Below, piece after piece: positions 16,491 through 25,467 of a stretch of 33,258 nucleotides of DNA. Source of the DNA: JBCCGE01 sp039029455. GTDB taxonomy: Bacteria; Pseudomonadota; Gammaproteobacteria; Arenicellales; Poriferihabitantaceae. Below the pieces are notes generated by a model. It had not been told where the DNA came from. It was given only the letters and a program-made list of their open reading frames with translations, and did not search any database. Made by a program: the position numbers and the translations under genes. Numbering within the stretch: position 1 is the first letter of the stretch; each line of letters starts with the position of its first letter. The DNA lies in NCBI GenBank assembly GCA_039029455.1, contig JBCCGE010000033.1, positions 1 through 33,258 on the forward strand, read 5' to 3'.

Positions 16491-17615
16491 ATGATCGTAA
16501 TCCTTGATCCTTCACTCGGGAACACCGACAAGCAAACAGAGCGCATACTTGAGTTCCTGCGTGCGAAGCCCGGGATAACGCCAAAGCTTCATCAGGTCAG
16601 TGGCACTCAGCAAACGCTGACGGAAATTTATCTTGTGGGCGACACTTCAGGTCTCGACCGCTCAGAAATCGAAAACCTGTCAGGTGTAGCCAGCGTAGTT
16701 AAAGTCTCTCGCTCTTACGCTGTGCTCGGTCGACATGCGGGTGACAGTCGTTCTTACGGCTTCACCTACAACGGAGTTAAGTTTGATCAGGACTCTCTGA
16801 ACGTTTTTGCCGGATTGTGTGCCGTCGATAATCCGGATCATGTCGAAAAGATGATGCGCGCCGTCTCGGGCGCCGGACTCGAGTGCACGCGAATGGGCGC
16901 CTACAAACCGCGAACCAGCCCCTATTCATTCCAGGGCCATGGTGCCGACTGCCTGCCCTGGGTCTTTGATCTTGCAGGCAAATACGGCATAAAAGTCATT
17001 GCTATGGAGGTCACGCACGACAGTCACGTCGATGAAATCAACGAAGCACTTGAGAAAACCGGTCATCCCACCGGAGTCATGCTGCAGATTGGCACTCGAA
17101 ATACCCAGAACTTTGAACTGCTTAAGGTGTGTGGGCGCCAGAATCAGCATCCGGTGCTGCTAAAACGAGGGTTTGGAATCACCCTCGATGAGTCACTGAA
17201 CGCGGCTGAGTATCTAGCCAGTGAAGGCAATCGCAAAGTTATCTTTTGTTTGCGAGGGATGAAAACCAACATGGGAGATCCCCACCGAAATTTCGTGGAT
17301 TTCAGTCATGTTCCAGTGATTAAGCGTTTGACTCACATGCCGGTTTGTATTGATCCCTCACATTCAGTCGGCACCCGGGAAGCAACCCCGGACGGGCTTC
17401 TTGACCTGTTCCATGTTACTGCACAGGGCGTTATCTCCGGCGCAAACATGGTTCTGGTCGATTTCCATCCCGACCCGCCGAAAGCACTGGTTGACGGCCC
17501 GCAGGCACTGACAATGCGAGAACTCGACTATTTTCTGGAAGATATCGCTATCGCCCGAGAGGCCTATCTGAATCGACGTAAACGTGCTCGGGAATTTCTC
17601 GACTCTGACGAATGA
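16491..17615 (+). CDS. aroF: DAHP synthase, type I-beta-like, divergent
   Basis: Aldolase-type synthase expected to condense phosphoenolpyruvate with erythrose 4-phosphate, the first step to chorismate. An N-terminal ferredoxin-like domain (residues about 1-90) precedes the TIM barrel, as in type I-beta enzymes. RMGAYKPRTSPYSFQG (134-149), LLKRGFG, and DPSHSVGTRE match the substrate and metal sites, and the metal-binding Cys110 is kept. Two usually conserved spots differ: AGPC reads AGLC, and the CERG motif reads CLRG, losing a conserved Glu. The enzyme may therefore have altered activity or be a paralogue. The length of 374 residues is a little above the usual 340-360. It converges on the transglycosylase gene. 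Confidence 0.87.
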   Translation: MIVILDPSLGNTDKQTERILEFLRAKPGITPKLHQVSGTQQTLTEIYLVGDTSGLDRSEIENLSGVASVVKVSRSYAVLGRHAGDSRSYGFTYNGVKFDQDSLNVFAGLCAVDNPDHVEKMMRAVSGAGLECTRMGAYKPRTSPYSFQGHGADCLPWVFDLAGKYGIKVIAMEVTHDSHVDEINEALEKTGHPTGVMLQIGTRNTQNFELLKVCGRQNQHPVLLKRGFGITLDESLNAAEYLASEGNRKVIFCLRGMKTNMGDPHRNFVDFSHVPVIKRLTHMPVCIDPSHSVGTREATPDGLLDLFHVTAQGVISGANMVLVDFHPDPPKALVDGPQALTMRELDYFLEDIAIAREAYLNRRKRAREFLDSDE

Positions 17616-17634
17616 CTTGTGAGCGTCTGTTCGA

Positions 17635-19998
17635 CTACCGTTTTACCAAAACCGGGAGCTTGATCATCTGACCGGGCTTGATACGCGTAGATCGCAGGAT
17701 CGGATTCATTCGGTAAATCAACCATAACGGAAATCCCTTGGAGCTCGACAACTGCCAGAGCGAATCTCCTGACTGGACACGGTATTGACTGATACCGGCA
17801 AGCACATAGTTTTCCTTCAGAGACTCACTTAGAACCTGGTGATACTCGCTGCGCTTTTTCTCAAACCGCACCAATTGATTGGCATCGTCTATCGGCAGCA
17901 CCAGACGTTTTCCAATAACCAGCGCCCTGCCCGAACCAAGGCGGTTCAGTTTGCGAATAACACTCGACGATCTGAGATTGAGCCAATCGGCAAAGTGTCC
18001 AACCGTCTCGTCTGCCTCAACTCGTATGGTGTACACGGGTTTTCCCGAGAGGTTGCCGACCGCAACACTCAGATCAGGCAGAGTATCGAGCAGATTGACG
18101 AGCACTGGATCAGACTTCTGCACTGTGCTGGACTGCGCTTGCAAGTCAACTCCGGCCTGTTCGACAAGTTGCTCCACGGTTTCTGACGTATCGGGCAACT
18201 GCAGTCCAGGGATGTCCAGTTTCTGCCCCGGAAAAATAACTGCTCTTTGATTGAGACTATTGGCATTTCGTAAGGCGACGCAACTTACACCATAGCGTCG
18301 GGCAATGGCGCAGGCTGAATCACCTTTACGCACTATGTACCGGTTGTTTTCGTTCAATCCGGCTCGTGTGCTTTGCGATACCGCGTCCCCCGGAATCGTG
18401 AGCCGCTGCCCGATGAGAATTTTTGCGCTCCTGCCCAGACTGTTGGCTTTAATAAGTTCTCGACAGGAAACTCCAAATTTTTCAGCAATTTTGCAGGCAG
18501 AATCTCCTCGCCTTACACGATATGTGGTCGCAGACTTCTGCTTTTCGATACTTTGTTTTCGACTCTGGAGTTCAGCCTTCGTTGTTGAATCCGTTACTGT
18601 CTGTACAACAACCTGGCGAGGAATGATGAGCTTTTGCCCGATTCGGATCGTTGCTTTTTTGTTGAGCCGATTGACCTTGATCAACTCGCGACAGTTAACT
18701 CCGAGCGCACGCGCGATCCCGCAAGCGGTATCACCCCTTCGAACCTTATACGAATCACTGCCTGGTACGACCGTTTCAGCCGGCAAAACTGCCAGTCGGG
18801 CCACTGCGGCCGCCCACCCACCTTGCCTCGACGGCAGCTTCAGCTGATAGCCTGCGGGGATCAGCCGCCATCCGTTCCACACAAAACGGGTCAAAGCCGG
18901 GTTCAATGGTTTTAATCGAGCTTCTGTTTCACCAAACACATTTTTGATGCGCTCCATTGAGGTGTTGTTTTTTAACAACACCGTTGTATAGGTCCCTGTC
19001 TGGTTTGCTGACAGATTTCCGAAGTACTTGTCTGCATTTTTCGCCAGGTGAATTGCTGCCAGAAAACTTGCATAAAAATTCTTTACGGCCACCTGAAAAC
19101 TGGGTGATTTATATTTGTTCAGTACCTGCAGGTAATCCGGACCGTGTTTCCGAATTGCTCGTCGCATTCCGTTTACACCGTAATTGTACGAAGTGACAAT
19201 AAAAGGATTGATTTCCGACTGACGCACGCCTGGATCAATCTCTCTGGATAGTGTGTTTAATGACTTGGTCGAGCGTTGGAAATACAGCGCTGCAGCTCGA
19301 GTGGCCGCCTCAGGATCGAGGCGCTCGTCGATGGTGGCGTTAAGCTCCAATCCAAGTACTCGCGCAGTTTTGGGCATAATCTGCCACATGCCTGCTGCAC
19401 CTGCTTTTGAATACGCTGCGGGGTTGTAAGACGATTCGACAAATGGCAGGTAACGCAGCTCCTCAGGCAAACCGGCTTTGGAAATTACGGCATCAACCAT
19501 GCCGCTGTAGTGCTGAAACCGTTTCAATCCGGCGACAAAACCGTTTCTGACACCACTTTGGCAACGAATATTTTTCGCCGACGATCTGATTTGACGTGCC
19601 GACCTGTTTTTAAACAAACGAGCCAGATGCTGTCTGTAACTGCCGCTTATCTTCTGTCCCTTTGCACGCTTGGTAGCAATGTCTTCAAGATTGGCCCGCA
19701 GTTTGCGACGCTCTCGTTTAATCGTTCCATGTGCGCTGCAGCCTTTTCCTGTATCGAGAACGGTATAGACACGTTCCGGAGAATCCGGATCATGAAGTAT
19801 GGCCTTGGTTTTATCCCACTCCAGAAAAACATGAACCCAAAAGTCGACACGTCTTTTGATTTCGTCAGGACATGGAAAATTGTTGGAGCACTGCAGAGGA
19901 TAGGAAGGCAGCAAGTGATCGGCTTTCACTGGACTGACAATTACTGTCGAAAGCAGTAGCGCCAGTAAAACCGGAACACTGGAGTTATGAAATTTCAA
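17635..19998 (-). CDS. Exported lytic transglycosylase with five LysM repeats (MltD-like)
   Basis: Periplasmic murein hydrolase that cleaves the MurNAc-GlcNAc bond, leaving 1,6-anhydro ends. A signal peptide (residues 1-26, ending VSPVKA) is followed by an uncharacterised 130-residue region. The SLT catalytic domain has Glu188 in LRYLPFVESSYNP and the motifs AGAAGMWQIMP and YNYGVNGM. LysM repeats lie at about 417-460, 493-536, 554-597, 656-702 (degenerate) and 739-782. The first three each carry a Cys pair in GD-x2-C...GV-x-C. There is no lipobox, unlike E. coli MltD, and at 787 residues it is much longer than the 452 of that protein. The start is TTG with AAGG 7 nt upstream. It diverges from the DUF349 gene across 76 bp. 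Confidence 0.9.
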   Translation of the reverse strand: MKFHNSSVPVLLALLLSTVIVSPVKADHLLPSYPLQCSNNFPCPDEIKRRVDFWVHVFLEWDKTKAILHDPDSPERVYTVLDTGKGCSAHGTIKRERRKLRANLEDIATKRAKGQKISGSYRQHLARLFKNRSARQIRSSAKNIRCQSGVRNGFVAGLKRFQHYSGMVDAVISKAGLPEELRYLPFVESSYNPAAYSKAGAAGMWQIMPKTARVLGLELNATIDERLDPEAATRAAALYFQRSTKSLNTLSREIDPGVRQSEINPFIVTSYNYGVNGMRRAIRKHGPDYLQVLNKYKSPSFQVAVKNFYASFLAAIHLAKNADKYFGNLSANQTGTYTTVLLKNNTSMERIKNVFGETEARLKPLNPALTRFVWNGWRLIPAGYQLKLPSRQGGWAAAVARLAVLPAETVVPGSDSYKVRRGDTACGIARALGVNCRELIKVNRLNKKATIRIGQKLIIPRQVVVQTVTDSTTKAELQSRKQSIEKQKSATTYRVRRGDSACKIAEKFGVSCRELIKANSLGRSAKILIGQRLTIPGDAVSQSTRAGLNENNRYIVRKGDSACAIARRYGVSCVALRNANSLNQRAVIFPGQKLDIPGLQLPDTSETVEQLVEQAGVDLQAQSSTVQKSDPVLVNLLDTLPDLSVAVGNLSGKPVYTIRVEADETVGHFADWLNLRSSSVIRKLNRLGSGRALVIGKRLVLPIDDANQLVRFEKKRSEYHQVLSESLKENYVLAGISQYRVQSGDSLWQLSSSKGFPLWLIYRMNPILRSTRIKPGQMIKLPVLVKR

Positions 19999-20006
19999 CG
20001 TGCGAC

Positions 20007-20036
20007 CTTACAGGTTAGAAGCATACAGCATATAAT
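20007..20036 (+). promoter_or_regulatory. Sigma70-type promoter for the DUF349 gene
   Basis: A perfect -10 hexamer TATAAT at 20031-20036 is preceded at 18-bp spacing by CTTACA (4 of 6 to TTGACA) at 20007-20012. Transcription would start near 20043, giving a leader of about 32 nt before ATG 20075. Confidence 0.55.
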
Positions 20037-20074
20037 TCTGATTCTACGTCATTCCTCGAAACGCGTCGCTGTCC

Positions 20075-21946
20075 ATGGAAGCGAATAAACATCAAACGCC
20101 CGCCGATGCCGCGGCACTTTCAACACGACTAAAGGCACTCAAGTCCACACTTGATGAGTTGCTGACCAGCAAGGACGGTATTGATGAAAGCCGTGCAAAA
20201 TCCCTTCGCAAGGAGTGGGAAGCCCTGGAAAACGAGCATCCTGATTCGGAAACAGCGAGCGAACTGGCGACATCAATGTCGAAGCTGCGCGACCGGATCC
20301 ATTTGCAGGTCGAACGCCGAGAAGCTCAGTTTTCGGACGTAGAGCGTCTTCTGGTTAGTCTTCGCGAGGCCGTCAAGACAGGTGATTTGAAATCGGCTCA
20401 GGACTCCGAGCAAAACATCATCTCAGGACTCAACCGCATATTTGGCTTGTCGAGTCAGCGTCGACAGAAAATCATTCAGGAACTGGAACAGGTTCGACCA
20501 AAAATGCAGGAGCTGACTGATTGGCGGCATTGGGGAACAACAAAGGCCAGAGAAAAAGTCATCGAAGAGATCAGACACATTCATCAAAACGAGAAAGATC
20601 TTGAGAAAGTTGCCAATCGCATTACCGAAGCCAGGAATGAATGGCGTGAGTGGGACAAGAGCGGTGAAGGTGGTGATCACCGGCTTTACAAGGAGTTCGA
20701 TCAAATCTGCAGCGAGGCCTATGAGGCGTGCGCCAAGCACTTTGAAAATCAAAAGCGACTGCGTCGGGAAGCAACCCAAAGTCGAACCCGCTGCTGTACA
20801 AAACTCGAAGAAGCCTTCGAGTCAACACAATGGCGAACACCCGACTGGAAAGCTATCCAGAAACTCGTTCGCGGCGAACTCCAGTTCTGGAGAAAGCACC
20901 GACAGGCAGAATTCAAACACAGAAAAGCGCTTCAGATGCGTTTCGATGCGGCGATAGAAAAATTTGACGAACGTCTGGATAGAGAACGGAAGCGAAACCT
21001 GAAAAACAGGGAACAGCTAATTGAGCAGATCGAAAATCTCAAACAGGAAGAGGATATCCGACAAGCGATGAACCAGCTAATCGAGCTGAAAGCAAAATGG
21101 AATGTGACGGTTAACAGTGGCAGAAAAAAGGAGCAGGCTGTCTGGAGCCGTTTCACCAAAGCCTGCGATGCTATTTACGACCTTAGACGACAGGAGCGCC
21201 AAAGCGAACAGAAAACTCAACTATCCAACCTGAAACTCAAAGAAGCCATTTGCGCAGAAGCCGAAGACTATGCCAAGGGCACTCGTGCGGCTGAGGTTTC
21301 GTTCAGCTCTCAGCTCGCGCAGTGGCAACAGCGTTGGGAAGACGCAGGTTTCGTCCCGAAAAAAGACATCGGGCGGATCGAGAAACGGTTTAAGAATGCA
21401 CTTTCAAAAGCAAAGTCGTTCAATACGTCCGAACGCGTTAAGTCCAGACAGCAATCGGATCAGCTATTGAAGCAAAAAGCTGAATTATGCGAGGACATCG
21501 AGAATGCCGTATTCAGTGGTGATTTTGATCGTATCGATGTGGGCGGGATCAAAGACCGCTGGAGTACTGTCGAAGATGCAGACAGCATCGCGGAAGAACA
21601 CATCACACGCCGGTTTGAACTCGCAGTTTCCGCTTTAAGTGATGCTTCGCTGAGGCAGCGGTTAATGGACGAGCGCCGCAGCAACCTTGGACGTTTGCAA
21701 AACCTGCTTTTGCAAATTGAAATCGCTACAGAATCTGATACGCCGCCCGAATACGCTAAAGACCGCATGCAGATGCAAATATCCAGATTGTCCACTGCGA
21801 TGGGTAAATCCGATAACAGCAACCTGATCGCTGAGTCGGAGCTTTACGCTCAGTATCTCCTTACTGGCGCCGTCGATCCGGCAGACCGCGAATCCTGCAA
21901 CGCGCGATTCGCGGTCTGCAGTTCGAAACTAAAGGCGCTGATGTAG
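20075..21946 (+). CDS. DUF349-repeat coiled-coil protein
   Basis: Function unknown. The 623-residue protein is almost fully alpha-helical, highly charged and without signal peptide or membrane segment, so it is cytoplasmic. At least four DUF349-like units can be seen, each a helical pair ending in a W...F-x-A core: about 155-225 (EWREWDKSG...LYKEFDQICSEAYE), 240-305, 312-378 (KAKWNVTVNSG...AVWSRFTKACDAIYD) and 385-450 (QRWEDAGFVPKK...IEKRFKNAL). Relatives are widespread in gammaproteobacteria and poorly studied. It has its own good promoter and no operon partner. Its last 25 codons contain a perfect 14-bp inverted repeat. Confidence 0.82.
   Translation: MEANKHQTPADAAALSTRLKALKSTLDELLTSKDGIDESRAKSLRKEWEALENEHPDSETASELATSMSKLRDRIHLQVERREAQFSDVERLLVSLREAVKTGDLKSAQDSEQNIISGLNRIFGLSSQRRQKIIQELEQVRPKMQELTDWRHWGTTKAREKVIEEIRHIHQNEKDLEKVANRITEARNEWREWDKSGEGGDHRLYKEFDQICSEAYEACAKHFENQKRLRREATQSRTRCCTKLEEAFESTQWRTPDWKAIQKLVRGELQFWRKHRQAEFKHRKALQMRFDAAIEKFDERLDRERKRNLKNREQLIEQIENLKQEEDIRQAMNQLIELKAKWNVTVNSGRKKEQAVWSRFTKACDAIYDLRRQERQSEQKTQLSNLKLKEAICAEAEDYAKGTRAAEVSFSSQLAQWQQRWEDAGFVPKKDIGRIEKRFKNALSKAKSFNTSERVKSRQQSDQLLKQKAELCEDIENAVFSGDFDRIDVGGIKDRWSTVEDADSIAEEHITRRFELAVSALSDASLRQRLMDERRSNLGRLQNLLLQIEIATESDTPPEYAKDRMQMQISRLSTAMGKSDNSNLIAESELYAQYLLTGAVDPADRESCNARFAVCSSKLKALM
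21881..21919. repeat. Perfect 14-bp inverted repeat inside gene 3' end
   Basis: GCAGACCGCGAATC (21881-21894) and GATTCGCGGTCTGC (21906-21919) are exact reverse complements around an 11-nt loop, within the coding sequence and 27 nt before the stop. The G+C-rich stem is terminator-like, but no T-run follows. It may cap the mRNA 3' end or terminate inefficiently. Confidence 0.8.
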
Positions 21947-22072
21947 TTTCCAGTATCCGTTTCGGACATAAGGAGGGTGCCGGACTTTGGCGAGCAGCTC
22001 CAGATCGCGCTTCACGATGCAACAAACTGTTCGGCAGAGAACAGCACTTCCAATCGGAATGAATGGGTAATA

Positions 22073-23932
22073 TCAGAAGATCAGGTTCAGCATCGTAATC
22101 ATGATTGCAAGAAACATGATCGTCATGATGCCGCCAGCTTTGACGAAATCCGAGACATGGTAGCCCCCGGGGCCCATGATCAGTGCATTCACCTGATGCG
22201 TCGGAATCAGAAATGAGTTTGATGTGGCCAGTGCAACAGTCAACGCAAATACAGCCGGATTTGCACCGACGCTGACCGCCAGATTTACTGCCAGAGGCAC
22301 GAGTAATACGGTTGCGCCGACATTGGACATGACCAGAGTAAAGATGGTCGCCAGCACAGCAACTACGGCCTGCAATACCCACACCGGCACACCATCCAGT
22401 AACAACAACACCTGCTGGGCGATCCAGGCCGCTGTGCCTGAATTTTCAACAGCAACGCCCAGGGGGATCAGACTTGCCAGAAGAAAGACACTTTGCCAGC
22501 CAATTGCCTGATAGGCCTCTTCTATTTTTATGACTCCACTAAGAATCATACCGACCGCGCCAGTCATAAGCGCTGCGGACAACCGCATGTCGGTAAATAT
22601 CACCATAGACAGCGTGAGCGCTAAAAATCCGACCGCAAACTTGATCTTCTCAGGACGTTCATCTTCCCTGGGGAAGTCGGTCACCACCACAAAATCGTGA
22701 CGATTGTCAGCCAGCAACGCCAGATCGTGCCACATAACATGCAGCACCAGAGTGTCTCCGGACTGGATTACGATTTCGGTAATGTCGGTATCAATAACAT
22801 CGTCGGCACGAAAAACAGCCAGCACCGTGGCGCCAAACCGTTTACGCAATTCGACTTCACGGACCGAACTTCCGATCAACGCGGAATCCGGTGGGATAAC
22901 GACTTCGGCGATGCCGGCGCTGCTTGCGCTCAGAACTTCAGAGAAGACATCCATATCGTTTTTAATGCGGAGCGAATACTCCTTGGCGAATTCCATCACC
23001 GCCTGTCGTCTTCCCATAATCGCCATCTCTGTGCCGACCCAGAACTCGGTATCACCTCGTGGCGCAACCACCATTTCGTTGCCGGACCGAGTGGCTACGA
23101 TCCAGCCCGCCCGGCCCGCGGCATCGACATCGGATAGAGTTTTTCCGATCAGTGAGCTCTCGCGGGTAACACGACATTCATAGACCTCCCCCTCAATACC
23201 GTACACTTCTTTGAAATAGCGCAGCATACTTCCGGACTCACCGGGTTTGTCTTTGATAACCGGAAGAACAAACCGACCCAGAAAGACAAAATAAGCGATC
23301 CCTGCGGCCAGCAGAGCCAGACCGATAGGGGCAACGCTGAACAACCCAAAGGTTTCCATTTTTTCGTGGCTAGACGGCAACGAGCGATTGGAGTTCTCTA
23401 TCAGATCATTCAGCAGGATCAGGGGGCTGGAACCGATCATCGTAATCGTACCCCCAAGGATTGCGCAAAAACCCATGGGCATCAGCAGCCGCGAGATTGC
23501 CAGATTTCCGCGCCGGGCGATACGGTTGACGACAGGAAGAAAAAGCGCTGCGGCGCCGATGTTCTGCATAAAGCTGGAAATCATGCCGACTACGCCGGAT
23601 ACAATCATGATCACCCGACCTTCTGTGCGACCGCCCCACTTCAGTATCTTTCCCGCGACCTGTCCCATGACGCCGGTCCGATCCAGTCCCGCACCAATAA
23701 TCATCACCGCAATAATTGACACCACGGCATTACTGGAAAAGCCGCTGAACAGCAGGTCACTTGGAACCAGACCGTCATAACCCGGAAACAGGCTGGTCAA
23801 TCCAATGAGAACCATAATTGAAACAGCAGCGACATCAACCCTGACGACCTCAAAAGCGAACAGGTAGACCGTAAGCGCCAGTATCCCGAGAACCATCATC
23901 ATTTCGGGAGTAAGGGTCAGCGCTTCTGTCAC
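22073..23932 (-). CDS. SLC13-family permease with two RCK_C domains
   Basis: Inner-membrane transporter of the divalent anion/sodium symporter superfamily; relatives carry sulphate, dicarboxylates or citrate. Membrane segments cover residues about 12-225 and 430-619, split by a cytoplasmic part with two TrkA-C/RCK_C domains (about 247-320 and 338-415), the layout of YbhI/SdcS-related SLC13 permeases. The repeated signature motifs are QNIGAAALFLPV with SSPLILLNDL in the first half, and SNVGATVLLVPLAVN with TSNSFLIPTHQVNALIMGPGGY in the second. The start is GTG at 23932, with no strong Shine-Dalgarno. An ATG triplet at residues 11-13 is a possible alternative. Substrate is unknown; sulphate is a common assignment for this domain layout. 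Confidence 0.88.
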   Translation of the reverse strand: MTEALTLTPEMMMVLGILALTVYLFAFEVVRVDVAAVSIMVLIGLTSLFPGYDGLVPSDLLFSGFSSNAVVSIIAVMIIGAGLDRTGVMGQVAGKILKWGGRTEGRVIMIVSGVVGMISSFMQNIGAAALFLPVVNRIARRGNLAISRLLMPMGFCAILGGTITMIGSSPLILLNDLIENSNRSLPSSHEKMETFGLFSVAPIGLALLAAGIAYFVFLGRFVLPVIKDKPGESGSMLRYFKEVYGIEGEVYECRVTRESSLIGKTLSDVDAAGRAGWIVATRSGNEMVVAPRGDTEFWVGTEMAIMGRRQAVMEFAKEYSLRIKNDMDVFSEVLSASSAGIAEVVIPPDSALIGSSVREVELRKRFGATVLAVFRADDVIDTDITEIVIQSGDTLVLHVMWHDLALLADNRHDFVVVTDFPREDERPEKIKFAVGFLALTLSMVIFTDMRLSAALMTGAVGMILSGVIKIEEAYQAIGWQSVFLLASLIPLGVAVENSGTAAWIAQQVLLLLDGVPVWVLQAVVAVLATIFTLVMSNVGATVLLVPLAVNLAVSVGANPAVFALTVALATSNSFLIPTHQVNALIMGPGGYHVSDFVKAGGIMTIMFLAIMITMLNLIF

Positions 23933-24111
23933 TCTTGATTCGTCTGGTTTATTGTTTTGAGGGTGCTGGCACCGCCTTCAGGATACCGCTTCGATTGTAG
24001 CACCGGCGTTGCTGAAGACGTGCTGAACAGAAGAAAATATTTTTATCGAATGATGCAAACCTCTTGTTCTCCGACTCCGTCAAACCACGACTGCAATCTT
24101 TTTCAATTACA

Positions 24112-25074
24112 ATGCGTCAAATTCGTTCTGCTTTGAATCCAGTACCGATGCAGCCAAGTCTCTGGCGCATATTTCTGCGCCACCACCGGATCTCCGACCT
24201 GCCTGTCTGGCTGCTCGTCCTGCTTCTGCGTCTGCTTTCGTTTTTACCGCTACTTGTGCTGCACGTGATCGCCATCGCTATAGGCTTTAGCCTGTATCTG
24301 CTGGCACCGAGTCGTCGCGCTATTGTGCGTCGAAATTTGTCCGCATGCTTCCCATCAATGTCCCCTGAACAAATCAGGGCGGAAACGATCGGACATTTCA
24401 AGTATCTGTGTATGGGAATACTGACGACAGGGCGCGGATGGTGGACATCACCTGATCGTTTAAGAAAAATCACCCGTACAGTGGGCGCCGAAGAATTCGA
24501 ACAGTCCGTATCAGAGGGTCAAAACCTGATTCTACTGGCACCGCATTTTGCGGCCCTGGAATACGGCGGTATTTATTTATCGGCACACTACCCTATGGTC
24601 AGCATGTATCAGAAAAACAAAAACCCGCTGATCGACACTCTTGTCAAAGAGCACAGATCCCGGTTTGGAATTATCCAGTATGGCAGCAAGGAACCCATAA
24701 AAGGCATGATCAAGCAGATTAAAAAGGGAAAACCCTTTTATTATTTGCCGGATCAGGATCCGGGCCGCAGAAAGGGTGTCTTTGCGCCTTTTTTCGGTGT
24801 TCAGGCTGCCACCTTTCCGGCGCTCGGGCGAATCTCACGCATGGGGGACGCGAAGATCATCCCTGTTTGCACGCGAATTCTACCGTGGGGCAAAGGCTTT
24901 GAAATTATATTTCTGCCATCGATTTCCAATTATCCGGCAGGATCGGATTCGGTGGACACCGCACGCATGAACCGCTCAATCGAGGACCTGGTTGACCTCA
25001 CGAACTGTCAGTACTTTTGGTCTCACAAGCGGTTCAAAACACGTCCCGAGGGCGAACCTGAGTTCTATTCATGA
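24112..25074 (+). CDS. LpxL/HtrB-family lysophospholipid acyltransferase
   Basis: Inner-membrane acyltransferase of the lipid A late-acylation family, which moves a fatty acyl chain from acyl carrier protein to a lipid A precursor. A hydrophobic N-terminal anchor (residues about 30-64) is followed by RRAIVRRNLSACFP, the catalytic LLAPHFAALE (H145-x4-E150), the substrate-site segment MYQKNKNPLID and PDQDPGRRKGVFAPFFG, as in LpxL. Start choice is uncertain: ATG 24112 and ATG 24148 are both reasonable and TTG 24064 would add 16 residues; none has a good ribosome site. The product would be 320, 308 or 336 residues. It diverges from the SLC13 gene. Which acyl position it fills cannot be told. Confidence 0.9.
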   Translation: MRQIRSALNPVPMQPSLWRIFLRHHRISDLPVWLLVLLLRLLSFLPLLVLHVIAIAIGFSLYLLAPSRRAIVRRNLSACFPSMSPEQIRAETIGHFKYLCMGILTTGRGWWTSPDRLRKITRTVGAEEFEQSVSEGQNLILLAPHFAALEYGGIYLSAHYPMVSMYQKNKNPLIDTLVKEHRSRFGIIQYGSKEPIKGMIKQIKKGKPFYYLPDQDPGRRKGVFAPFFGVQAATFPALGRISRMGDAKIIPVCTRILPWGKGFEIIFLPSISNYPAGSDSVDTARMNRSIEDLVDLTNCQYFWSHKRFKTRPEGEPEFYS

Positions 25075-25158
25075 AATAGACAGCATTATCGGTTACCATG
25101 CTAATTCGTCGGATACACCGACAGTACTTACATACAAATTCGAACTGGAGATAATCTT

Positions 25159-25413
25159 ATGAGCGTTGCAAGAGTTACGGAGCTGATCGCCTCGTCTAAC
25201 AAGAGTTTTGAAGATGCGGTAGACAACGGCGTCAAGCGGGCCAGCAAGACCCTAAAAGGAGTTGCGTCAGCCTGGGTCAAAGATCAGAGTGTTGTGGTTA
25301 ACAATGGCAAGGTCAGTGAGTACCGTGTCAACCTGATGGTGACTTTTGTTCTCGAAGAGCCTAAAGCGGCAAAGAAGAAAAAGAAAAAGGCTGCTAAAAA
25401 GAAGAAAAAATAG
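25159..25413 (+). CDS. Dodecin with lysine-rich C-terminal tail
   Basis: Small flavin-storage protein that assembles as a hollow dodecamer. Residues 1-67 (SVARVTELIASS, FEDAVDNGVKRASKTLKG, AWVKDQ, YRVNLMVTFVLEE) are a standard dodecin, with Trp39 in AWVK matching the Trp that stacks on flavin. Beyond the usual end comes a 17-residue tail, PKAAKKKKKKAAKKKKK, encoded by an A-rich run at 25363-25410. Twelve copies would give the particle about 156 extra lysines, so nucleic acid or membrane binding is conceivable; that is inference. GGAG at 25147-25150 lies 8 nt before the ATG. A terminator follows directly. Confidence 0.92.
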   Translation: MSVARVTELIASSNKSFEDAVDNGVKRASKTLKGVASAWVKDQSVVVNNGKVSEYRVNLMVTFVLEEPKAAKKKKKKAAKKKKK

Positions 25414-25434
25414 TCACCGAGGATAGAGTAAACG

Positions 25435-25467
25435 CCGGGCGACTAGTTCTCGCCCGGTCTTTCTTCC
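25435..25467 (+). terminator. Rho-independent terminator after dodecin
   Basis: CCGGGCGA (25435-25442), 7-nt loop, TCGCCCGG (25450-25457), then TCTTTCTTCC. The stop codon of the convergent DUF2288 gene lies in the loop, so the second arm is also coding for that gene's last residues. A T-rich stretch on the other side suggests it may act in both directions. Confidence 0.8.

Noticed and set aside
25108..25122. GTCGG-ATACA-CCGAC repeat upstream of dodecin
   Set aside because: Only 5 bp per arm; such repeats are expected by chance, and no T-run follows to make it a terminator for the acyltransferase gene.
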